Positions 34,908 to 45,100 of a DNA stretch of 64,000 nt are shown one piece after another. The stretch covers positions 260,959,736-261,023,735 of the forward strand of contig OY294067.1 of assembly GCA_958510875.1 (NCBI GenBank), in the 5' to 3' direction. Source of the stretch: Endomychus coccineus (taxonomy: Eukaryota; Arthropoda; Insecta; Coleoptera; Endomychidae). A model generated the notes under the pieces. That model had not been told where the DNA came from and did not search any database. It was given only the letters and a program-made list of their open reading frames with translations. Made by a program: the position numbers and the translations under genes. Position 1 is the first letter of the stretch, and each line of letters begins with the position of its first letter.

Positions 34908-35313
34908 TCTCTTGCAAATTCTTACATACGTCTTTATAAGTGTAGAAAATGTTTTTAGGAAGAATTCGTAATAGTTATTTCCCAGTACAGGTCTGAAACC
35001 GTTCTTAAGGGCCTTGTCATAAATCCTACACATCTGGTTTCGAAAGTAGATACTTGACAAATAACTTCGTTCTTCTCATTTGTTGTGAGAATACCAATCA
35101 ATATGCACTCATATATTTTAATAATATTACTGAATAGCGGATTCTTACTACAAAAAAATAATTTTTTATACATTAATTCTGACGATACAATTTCTATTAT
35201 TCGTGGTTCTGTTCGTTTCGACGGCGTGGGCTCTTTTAATTGAAGTTTAATTGTGCGATTTGGACGCTTGTGCTATAATTAGTTTTAATAAACCCCCTTT
35301 TTAGACATAGTGA

Positions 35314-35355
35314 GTCTTCTGATGATGGTCGTGAGACCGAAACGTACGTAAAGAC
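35314..35355 (+). ncRNA. hammerhead ribozyme motif (Penelope-like element)
   Basis: Plus strand: GUCUU (35314-35318), CUGAUGA, U, GGUC(GUGA)GACC, GAA, AC(GUAC)GU, A, AAGAC (35351-35355). All three stems pair. Confidence 0.72.
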
Positions 35356-35444
35356 GAATAGTTAAAACAAAGTGTTATTGTGACCTATTTCCCGAGAATT
35401 TTTATATCTAATTCATTTGGAAATAAATACTCTGAAATTATGTA

Positions 35445-36776
35445 CGAGGCATGTTTTTTAAGTAAGTACCGTTTTGGAATTAAAAAAAGACGTGCAAAGA
35501 TATCGCAATAATTTTATTTTTACATGAAAGCCTGTACCTTAATCTACTTTTCTACATAATTTCCGTGAATATTGAGGCACTTGTCATAACGTGGCACCAG
35601 TTTTTGAATACCCTCCTCATAAAATCCTGCCGCCTGACTTGTTAACCACTGCATCACAAATGTTTTGACTTCGTTATCGTCTTGAAGACGCTGACCGCCC
35701 AGGTGTTTCTTCAAGTGCAGGAACAAATGGTAGTCGCTGGGCGCCAGATCAGGGCTGTATGGAGGATGATCTAGAGTTTCCCATTGAAAAGATTTGATGA
35801 GATCTTTGGTCCGATTAGCCACATGTGGACGGGCATTGTCATGCAGCAAAACGATACCCTTACGCAACTTGCCACGTCTTTTGTTCTGGATTGCACGACG
35901 CAGATTGTTCAATGTCTCACAATAAGACGCTGCATTGATTGTCTCATTACGAGGCAGAAACTCCACTAGCAATACTCCTTTTTTGTCCCAAAAAACTGTG
36001 CACATGATTTTTCGGGCAGAAATTGTTTGCTTAAACTTCACTTTTTTGGGTGATGATGAATGTCGCCATTCCATGGATTGTTGTTTCGATTCTGGTGTGA
36101 CGTAGGCCACCCATGTTTCGTCACCAGTAACAATTTGGTCTAAAAAATCTTCACCTTCATTGTGGTACCGCTCAAGGAAAGTCAATGCACTGCCTAAACG
36201 TTGGGTTTTGTGCAAATCCGTCAACATTTTTGGAACCCAACGTGAACACAATTTCCGATAATTCAAGTTCTCGGTCACAATGCGATACAAAACACTACGA
36301 GAATATCGAGGAAAGCAGTCGCACAATGATGAAATTGTAAAGCGTCTGTTTTCTCTCACCTTTTTGTCCACTTTCTGCACCAAATCTTCATTAACGACCG
36401 AAGGACGCCCACTCCGTTCTTCATCATGCACATTTGTGCGACCATCTTTAAATGCTCTCACCCATTTCCTTACCATTCCATCACTCATAATGTTTTGTCC
36501 GTAAACTTCACAGATCTCACGATGAATATCGATTGGTTTCACGCCTTTAGCACTAAGAAATCGTATAACAGCCCGTACTTCACAATCGGCGGGACTCACG
36601 ATTGTCGGGGGCATCTTAAACACTCAGTAAACAACGTATACAATGAAGAATCAGACTGTAATGGAATCAGTGCATAGACAAGAGATGTAGGTAACCAGCG
36701 CGTATGCGTGGACAACCGATCGCAACGTTACAGCGGCGGAATTTCGAAACGGTACTTACTTAAAAAACATGCCTCG
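35445..36776 (-). mobile_element. mariner transposon with intact transposase
   Basis: 1332 bp. The 30-bp terminal inverted repeats (CGAGGCATGTTTTTTAAGTA... at 35445-35474 and its exact inverse at 36747-36776) are flanked by TA at 35443-35444 and 36777-36778. Perfect ends and an unbroken ORF point to recent arrival. It sits about 35 bp from the end of the PLE palindrome, between cathepsin genes 1 and 2. Confidence 0.95.
35544..36623 (-). CDS. mariner transposase, full length
   Basis: 359 residues with no stop or frameshift; the usual mariner length is about 345-360. Catalyses cut-and-paste transposition into TA. The N-terminal half (1-110) holds two helix-turn-helix units (VRAVIRFLSAKGVKPIDIHREI; SDGMVRKWVRAFKDGR). 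The catalytic domain shows WVPKML (129-134), GDETW with D168, HDNARPH with D262, and YSPDLAPSDYHLF with D297. There are 34 residues between the last two Asp, so it is DD34D. All key residues are present. Met4 is an alternative start. Confidence 0.95.
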   Translation of the reverse strand: MFKMPPTIVSPADCEVRAVIRFLSAKGVKPIDIHREICEVYGQNIMSDGMVRKWVRAFKDGRTNVHDEERSGRPSVVNEDLVQKVDKKVRENRRFTISSLCDCFPRYSRSVLYRIVTENLNYRKLCSRWVPKMLTDLHKTQRLGSALTFLERYHNEGEDFLDQIVTGDETWVAYVTPESKQQSMEWRHSSSPKKVKFKQTISARKIMCTVFWDKKGVLLVEFLPRNETINAASYCETLNNLRRAIQNKRRGKLRKGIVLLHDNARPHVANRTKDLIKSFQWETLDHPPYSPDLAPSDYHLFLHLKKHLGGQRLQDDNEVKTFVMQWLTSQAAGFYEEGIQKLVPRYDKCLNIHGNYVEK

Positions 36777-37152
36777 TATTTGTCTTTGATCAAAGGGAAA
36801 TAATGGGAATCGAAAGGTTCCAGTATAATTTAATTTTAAAATATTTAAATTACCATCACTGATTTTTCAATATTTCATGATAAATATTTACCTTGGCACA
36901 GACATGTCCCCAGTTATTTCTTCGTAGGACTCAATTTGAAAGATTGGGAAGAAACCGATGACTGGAAGGTAGGAAAAACCTCTCCAAGCTCATCCAAAAT
37001 TAGTAGGGTATGGATGAAGCTGATAATAACGGCTTCATTAAAAATAAACAGAATATAAAAGGTGTCATATAGTTTCTGATCGAGACTACTCTGACACTAG
37101 TTATCATATGACAAAGTTGTAGGTTATTTTTACCAACTTTGCCATTTCATTA

Positions 37153-37480
37153 TGCCAAGATTAACATCCGAGCAATATTTGCAAATAGTGCAAATGTATT
37201 ATGAAAGCCATGGTTCTGTTCGCTGCAACCATTTTGCGATCGACATAATCGCCCATCCGAACAAATAAGTCGGCGAATCGTGAATCGATTTCGCAAATTC
37301 GCAACTCGTTTACGCTACTTGATGTAGCTCACCCTATGAGAAGAAGCACGAAGGAAAATTGCGCGACTGAAGAAAATATAGTGGCTGTTGAGCAAAGTAT
37401 CGACGAACATCCGACAACACGATTCTGCACCGTGCGCAACAATTGAACCTTTTTGCTTTATGAACAATTTCAAGCGAAGA
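37153..37480 (+). pseudogene. DUF4817-type transposase N-terminal fragment
   Basis: Plus-strand frames beginning MPRLTSEQYLQIVQMYYESH match the HTH start of a widespread insect DD34E-type element family, followed in shifted frames by RNSQLVYAT and an HRAQQLNL-like segment. Several frameshifts, and the catalytic part is missing. Confidence 0.6.
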
Positions 37481-37589
37481 TTTTGGTACAACACCTAACG
37501 TCATATTTTCGAAATTTGGGCATGGTTTCCCTCGCAGCTTTGAGAATAACAGGTATCCATGATATATCATCAAGCTATTCATAGAAACG

Positions 37590-39500
37590 TTAATACATGA
37601 CAGTTAATAGGCCCACCATGTCACATGAGCCTTCCAATGTCATGAATGTCACGTATCATCACAGACTACATAATTTTTCTAACCTCACATTCTATGCTCC
37701 ATAGTTGTATGACCTTGAACTGTGTGACTGAGGTTAGATGCTTCAGCACTATGGCGAGGTTAGGTATACCTTGGCCAGGATGCAGCACGCGTAACTTCCG
37801 CTCAATACTCCATACCAATACCCTTGTAATATACACCCATTACTTTGTTTTAATTCTTGTAATTTATTAACTTTCTACTACTGACCCTCTCCACTGTCAA
37901 CCTCACAGCGCTCCTTTGGTAGTGCGTGTCCTCACGGCTTCCAGCAAATAATCGGAATTTGCATTCAGGCAATTAATCTTAACTTTCAACTACTTTATTC
38001 ATTATTATGATATGCTGCCACCACCTACTTTTTTTAAGAAGTTAAGCAGGAACCCTCCGGTACTACCAATGCTTATCACTTTATAGGTAAACTTTGGGTT
38101 GTTTCATTTATTAAATCAAACCAATCGACTTATGACCTGGATTTATTGTCAATAATTTTAGTATGACGAAATATAATTATATGGATATTTAGAGAATATT
38201 ACAACTAAACTAAATGGTTACTAACCCTTACTGTCGAGACTGAATAAACGAAAGGAATAGTGGTTTCTGGATCGAATCTCAAACAAAAGTCCCTCACAAC
38301 CTTTTACCACATTAATACTCTACTCAGCGGAAATCGTGGACTCATGGAGTGCCAGTCCAACCCAAACAGTTGTAATTATCTAGATCTAAGACTTACCCCC
38401 CTTGTTGTTTAACCTTCCCCTAACACTCACTACTTTTAATTCACAGGACGAGTCGGTGCCAATGATATAGAACGAATTTAATTATTTTAACGATGATAAC
38501 ACATCGGAGTCCCCGGCTGTCCTCTGAATTGAACTACTTAACAATTTAATTTAATTACCACGTTACACCTTAATCACCAAATTTTATCTTTTTGAGAAAA
38601 TGAATGAATTTACTTCGGCTTTAATGATACGCGACTTGAGTATGGACCGGCCCGGACTGCCTTCTGAAGAAAGAGTTTTATCAAAACAGCCCAGCCTCTA
38701 TACCCCCTTACTTCTCAACCCGATTATACCTTTATTCCCAGCTCCCTGTTTTCGCTGATGTCATATTTTTTATTGATAACACCTTCGTGTGAGTTCAGAG
38801 TATCGGTTCATATCTTCGGCGGCAAAGGACTTTCATTGTTTCAATCCAGAGTAATATTACCGCCTTAACTCGATAAGATTATCGCACATACCCCAGGCCA
38901 CCTTAACAATGAGAAGATACGATTTCCCTAATTCCGATTTATTACACCCTTTATAATACAAGGCCTATAATAAACACTGGATATCGGCTGTCCCTGAAAA
39001 AGATTTCATGGTAACAATAACAACAGAACAAGATTCTGGTAGTGGTTCCGCAGTAAGAGTAAATTTTGGCAATTATTTTGAAAATAGACAAAATTAGATA
39101 CAAAATACTCTATATTATAAGTAACAATAATGCAATCAACAGCAAAGTCATGAACAATTTTTCTAAACATAATAGTTAAGTATCGTGTATTCTTCTAAGA
39201 TTCACATCCTCAAATGTATGAGGAACAATTGTCTACAGTTCAAAACCCAATCAAATTATGCCAAATCCCAACTTTGCCTTGGGTGATGACAACGTTGTCT
39301 CATTTTATGCTTCAAGAAAATGCCCTTGAGGTATTCAATGAATATGTTATACAGGCTCTCTACATCAATTTGGTCAAATATAGAGCATTCCAAATTCACA
39401 GCCCAATTTATGAATGTTATATTAACTTGGTAGAAAATAATGAATGTAATAACTCCTGTTAATATATTTCTGAGGTTTAAAGAAAAACTAAGTCTCCCCA
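37590..39500. other. no recognisable gene
   Basis: Moderately AT-rich with no conserved frame. The 38200-38900 stretch is less AT-rich and may be a retroelement remnant, but no domain is visible. Confidence 0.35.
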
Positions 39501-39514
39501 TGTAAGCCTATCCA

Positions 39515-39740
39515 GTCCCTTGAGAATGTTATAGAGTTCCAAGCGTTGTTTATAGTTAGGGCCATTTGCTATAGATAAAGGATTAGTTCCATGTGACATC
39601 CTAGCAGCTTTCCTTCGAGTAGATTCAATTAAATTTTGTTTGTGTACAAGCACTGAAAATCATACAGAAGAGCCGATCTTTTTAATTTGGTGCACATATG
39701 TTTTATAAAGACAGCACGCTGTCTGTACTGACATCGCTAA
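39515..39740 (-). mobile_element. LINE C-terminal fragment (CR1/jockey type)
   Basis: Minus-strand sequence resembling the 7.1 kb fragment: KTYVHQIKKIGSSVW, IESTRRKAARMSHG and YKQRLELYNILKGLDRL, in shifted frames. Confidence 0.6.
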
Positions 39741-39789
39741 ACACTTTTCTAGAAATGAATATAGACGTATTCGCTTTCTTACGTGAGCA

Positions 39790-40295
39790 CCTAGGGGAAC
39801 ATCCTTCAGGGTGTGCACGAGTAGACTCCGGCTCCGCTAGTCTAGGACCCCTCCGTGAACTACACGAGTTACCCTGGTGGAAGTGGTCCAGTGTCCTTGT
39901 TCTCCCAGTTCGGCTCTGGATTATAAGGACGTCTGGTGTGTCAAACCTGACAGCAAACGCTATCGCATCCTGATACAGTCGGAGGATCGGGCAGCTTCTA
40001 GCAGCCCAATGCCAAATTTTGCCATTGCCGAGAGGTACGGACGCACCGATCCACTGACCCAGACCAGTAAGCCGATATCCCGTAGATGCAGCCACTGTGT
40101 TAATGTGGAGGTGTAGGGGGACAATCCCCACCAGCCCTCCAGAGTCCTAGTTTGAGCAGACATCATAGCCCCCGCCAGACGAAACGGAACCGTTTCAGTC
40201 GGCTGCCACAACACAACAGCTGCGTAGGTTATAATTGGGCGGATCGTGGCCGTGTAGATCCAGTGCAGAACCCGTGGCCGTAGGGTTAAGTTCTT
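39790..40295 (-). mobile_element. LINE fragment (post-RT region, R1/jockey type)
   Basis: Minus-strand frame reads VLHWIYTATIRPIITYAAVVLWQP and then LEGWWGLSPYTSTLTQWLHLRDIGL, the region after the RT in R1/LOA/jockey LINEs. It continues in a second frame (PDVLIIQSRTGRTRTLDHFHQG). It is GC-richer than its surroundings, which suggests a more recent insertion than most others here. Confidence 0.7.
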
Positions 40296-40299
40296 TTCA

Positions 40300-41926
40300 G
40301 GAAAAATAGTTGGACTTAATACCCTTGATTATGCTAATGTTAATTATGGTTAACAGGGCAAGACTAAATAATTGTAAATAGTCATAAACACATAGCACAT
40401 AGATTTAGTTTTATCGTAAATTGTATGATTGCTAGTTTTCCTTAGAATTCTTTTCAAATTACGCACAATAAATACATGATTATCTTAAGTCCAGCTCTTT
40501 TCGACCCTCTGTTTGTTTGCCAAGCTCTTGCATAGACAATCAGACATATTCTGTTTGCAAATATAGCAATATTATCAAGAAAAAAATATTGCTTCTACAG
40601 CAAGATTCGGAATATTGCTATTCTGTCATCAGTTTTGAGCAATATAATGTGTCATTCTTAGAGAAATCTTGCTATCGATATTGCTACCTCAGCAACCTCA
40701 TAATAGTACTTGCCAATCATAACAAGAGAAGACAAACGATTAGGAGTATGGCAAAGAATCACTTGTCATTATTATTTAAGAGTTTGGAAATATTGAAAAT
40801 AGGTAGGTGCTAGATGGTTATGAAAATTTATTTACGGTACTTTAGAATATTTAATTGTAAAGGAAATTCTTATACTACTATACCGGCATATTAGAGACAC
40901 CACCAATCCTTTTAATTTGCAAACAGAAATGTTCACCAAACTATTCCGCCTGAATAAAATAGTTGCATTTGATGTAATACAACATTTGAGGGAATTTGTT
41001 GATGAGCAAATTAGGAAAGATATTGTTCCTTTTCACTAACAGGTGTGCATGAAAAGGAAAATTAATTTGTTTAGGTTTATGGTAGTCTTCAATTTTTTGG
41101 TCATGCTAGATATCAAACTATTGTTGGGGGAGACCTGAATCTCGGAATGAGTCAACCTGTTATTAGTAGGATAACAAATGTTTAATAAGTAAGGATAACT
41201 TATTCTTCTTCACATAAATGTCTTGAAATACAGTTGTCAGCTCTGAATTCACTGGTTCTGGAAGTTCTTGATCGCAATATTGCTAGGACAAAATTAATAA
41301 CCAACCTTGCGTGTCCAAATAGAATATGTAATGGCATAGTCATATTGTTATAACTTAGGAAGATAGCAATATGACTTGAACAGCAAGGTTAATAGCAATG
41401 AGCAAACAGAATCGACCCTAATGGGTACTTATACTGCAATCATTAGGCCAGAACCATTTATGGTGAAAATAACTTTACCTAGATCATGTTGAAGTGGATG
41501 TAGTGAAGGAAAGTGTTTGCATACAATTTTGTGTCATCTGCATATTCAAAACACACCAGTCTTGGAATGTTTAATACGATACAAGATACATACCTGCCTG
41601 GGAAAAAGTTTTCACCGCCCTTTCAGCTCATGATCTATGCAGGAAAAACTACAGGACAATTGAATATAGGTAATAATCACAAATTATGTCCGCTGTCATT
41701 CTTCCTACAAGTTGCACTGGATGATGAAGAAAAGTGTTAACATTATTCTTACAACATTGTTTTTATGATGATATCAGGGCATATAAATGATTTTAGGTTC
41801 GATGTAAACATATTGGATATTTATTTTTGGCTTTTAGAATGTGTGTGCTTTTTAATAGGAAGAGGCTCGAACTGACCAAAAACTGTTGAAATTACTAAGA
41901 TTGTAAGGGTATAAAATAAACTTTAT
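40300..41926. other. no recognisable gene
   Basis: AT-rich spacer downstream of cathepsin B gene 2. Several short CAATATTGC-type words recur near 40570-40700 and 41275-41400, without a clear array. Confidence 0.3.
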
Positions 41927-42174
41927 TTAAGTTATGGTTACACTTTTTGGGAGGAGAGGAATGGTAGGGTAAGCGTTTTGTTCAACTCTGCAGTGATTTA
42001 ATCCACGAAGCACTTTGAAATATCCATCCATTCCCCAAGAAACTCCCCAAGAATTAGCAATCAACCAAAAAGGGGTAATAGAAGTTGCATTTCGATCTTC
42101 ACCCCAACCAACTATTTTCACAGGTAATATGCCCAGGGACTTTTCTTTTTTAATTCGTGTATGATTATATATTC
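41927..42174 (-). CDS. cathepsin B gene 2, coding exon 4
   Basis: Acceptor TTTGTAG. It completes the split Gly codon, then [25 protein letters not shown] (catalytic His replaced), [20 protein letters not shown] and an extended C-terminus PKSVTIT. An insertion of several residues lies before the GILP segment. Confidence 0.85.
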
Positions 42175-45100
42175 CTACAAACAGAATGAATTTGAAAAAA
42201 TGTCAGATCCTGAAATATAAATTTCAAAGTTAATTAAAAAATGTTTTATAAATTCTCCGACTCGGGGTATGCGCCCCTGTCTCATTCAGTGGCGTAATGG
42301 CAACACAATTGTTACCGGGAATTCATAATTCCTTTCATTGACGATCTGCTTTGCTAATTACAGAGAATGGGCCTTCCATCAACTTCACCATCGAATCTTT
42401 GCCCGGAAAGATTGATAGCGATATGCAAATCAACGCGCCCGAGGTAACTGAATGTGAATCTAACTCAATTGAATTAACAAATGCGAAAGGTAATCCGCGC
42501 GATTTTCATTTTATTGTTCCAAAAATGAATGATTTGTCAGTTGCCAGCAAGTTTATCCCATTCTCTTCCCATCTAGGAACGCACGTAACAAAATCACTAG
42601 CTTAGCAGAAAATCTAAATGATGCTCCAATTCCAACCGTCTTGAATAAATCAATCGAAGAAAACGTCTTCTTAATAAAATTCTGGCTCCGCCTCTGAAAA
42701 CAGCACATGCTGTACCTTATTTCATAGACCCTAGATCCATGGTCCATTTCAATACAAGAAAGAGAGTGATAATCATTGTTTATAACCACACATGCGTGGA
42801 ATAATAACACAGTTGAACGACCGCGGTCTATGGTACATTGCTCGGAGCACTGTCCGAATTGACTCATTGTGTCTGGAAAAAATCCGGGACAATTATGTTT
42901 TTGTAATACCCTAGTGTTCATCATATTTTTGTGGAGTTTTTTTTTCGATCGGGAAGAAATCGTAGTTAGCTACTTTTTTATCACCCCTTTGGCGCCGCTG
43001 TGCTCTCCTACTAATTGGTATAAGCGTCAACATAAAGACGTAGTAGCGCTTCTCTGGCATTTCCATTAGCACGACCATAATATATTTGAAACGCATGACG
43101 GCTAAATCAATGTTAGAGTAAACAGGCATAACGAGAGGAAACAGGAAATTCATAAGATTGTGCACTAAGTCACTAATCACTGAATGCCAACTACAAACTG
43201 TATATAAGACAGACCATCTGTCGACTACCATACCAAAATGCAAGTTTTTGCGAATGAGAAACGAGATAAACGAAAAAAGTGAAAATGCTACAACGAAACC
43301 TCCGTATCTTCGAAACCGTCCATTTCCGGTCCAGGTTCATTGAGTCTTGTCTGCATATTTTGGGCCCATTCTATCCCCCTCCCAAAGGTTGTGACAATTT
43401 TTTTAACAACCTATATACTTAATATACAGTATCGGAAATAATTCTTCTAGGGTATAGACAGAAATCTACTCGTGCAACAAGGAACGCAATGATATGGTAA
43501 TATCACATAAACAAGAGGGGCGCACAGCAGTACTCCTCTTACCCCAAACGAGGCGTACACAGCGACTCGCACATTCTCCCGACTGGTGCTGGTATGATAC
43601 TGACATCCTATGTCCTGAGCTGACTGCCCTGAAATTGTAATGCTCTCTCAACATATGACAAGCTATTCTTTACGCTCTCATGAAACCACCATACCCAAGA
43701 TAAATACTTTCCGATACTGTATAAATAGGTAACTGGTTAAAATCTGCGCTACTCTGAGTGAGCTATACTCCATCTTTATGGTACGCAACCGAAAATACAT
43801 AGCATTACGTTCAATTTCATTAAGTAGAATCTATGTGAATAGTGATATTTTCTCCTTTTATTAATATAATCTTTGTAATTTAATGTCCGTCGCTATATTA
43901 GCCATGGAGGATTCACAGCTCCTATGTTAGGAAAGATTAGTAGAATCCAAGTGTGTTAAGTCACGTCGTAGAAGACAATTGTAGGTACGAATATCTTTTT
44001 CACCTGTAGTGTAATTATAAAAGTCCTGATATAAGGTTAAACTTGTTTGAACAGTTCCATTCTTCAACATTTCCATTTGTATATTTTCCATAGTTGAAAG
44101 TGATTTAGGCAATTCTCCAAATATTTTATCATCTCCAAATGGTTTGTTATAATCAACTGCACACGTTTTAGTGCACTTGGGAGTCACTCCAGATTCAGCG
44201 GCTGTAAAAGGTTGACAATTCTGAAACAAGATAAAGCATTTCTAAAACAAATTCTCTGAGTATTGGTGTTGTAAAGAACGAATATGATTTTTTTGTTCCT
44301 TCATCAAGGCTTCCCACTTATACCCCCAAAGTGAAGTGAAGGAGTTTCCACTAAAAACGTTTTTACTTTCCTCACTATACGAGGGCAAGGTGAAGAGTCC
44401 CTGAAAAATAAAACAGATGGCGACACAATCGAAAATCCCATGTGACATTTGTGTTAACTAGAACGCATTAAAATTTCCAGACTGGTACGTCATTGAGTTT
44501 TGTTTTGACACCCATCGAAAGCAAGCCACCTTGAAGATTTTTGTAAACATGGAGACAAGTGAATTCCGCGTCTTGATTAAATATTGTTTCGTAGAAAAAA
44601 CATTATGCAAACCAAAGTATTGCTTGTTGAACATTATGGGATTCACCATCAATAGGAGCGATTCACAAGTGGTTTACTGATTTTCGTTGTGGCAGTATGA
44701 CCACAAAGGAAGCCGAACGTTCTGGTCGATCAATTGAGGTTACAACGCCAGAAACCGTCGATAAAATCCGTCGTGGTCGTCGATATTTTTGAACATGAGA
44801 AAGCTATCTGCCAGATGTGTGCCGCATTTGCACTCTGTTGACAAGCTCGACCATGTGACAACTTCAAAGGAGTGTTTGGCGATGTAAAGCGCGATAAGAA
44901 CTTGTTCTGACGAATCGAAGCCGAATAAGGCCAAAGTGGGATTACCGGCCAACAAAGTCATGGCGACGGTTTTTTGGGATGCACACGGAATCGTCTTTAT
45001 CGATTACCTTGAAAAGGACAAAACGATCACCGGCGTATATTATGCAGAGCTTTTAGATCGATTCGACGCCGATTTGAAAAGAAAGCGGCAGCATTTGGCA

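Larger units (their letters stand above)
33645..35407. mobile_element. Penelope-like element palindrome, head-to-head, 12-bp TSD
   Basis: Two nearly identical 5'-truncated PLE copies meet head-to-head at about 34541 with a spacer of roughly 15 bp, giving arms of about 870 bp. Each arm encodes a GIY-YIG endonuclease, a 3' region and an outer hammerhead motif. CTAATTCATTTG flanks the pair at 33633-33644 and 35408-35419. The left (minus) copy runs about 25 bp further at its 3' end. It lies just downstream of the cathepsin B gene 1 stop. Confidence 0.9.

Noticed and set aside
33645..35407. PLE palindrome as two independent insertions or an assembly error
   Set aside because: One 12-bp duplication surrounds the pair and the two arms differ at several positions. 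A read-level check is still needed to exclude artefact.
35544..36623. Mariner transposase as a host SETMAR-like gene
   Set aside because: No SET domain is attached, and perfect inverted repeats plus a TA duplication bracket it.
42351..42605. 84-codon plus-strand ORF in intron 3 of gene 2
   Set aside because: Composition looks protein-like, but no family is recognised, no splice partners are found and it is antisense to the host gene; not enough to call.
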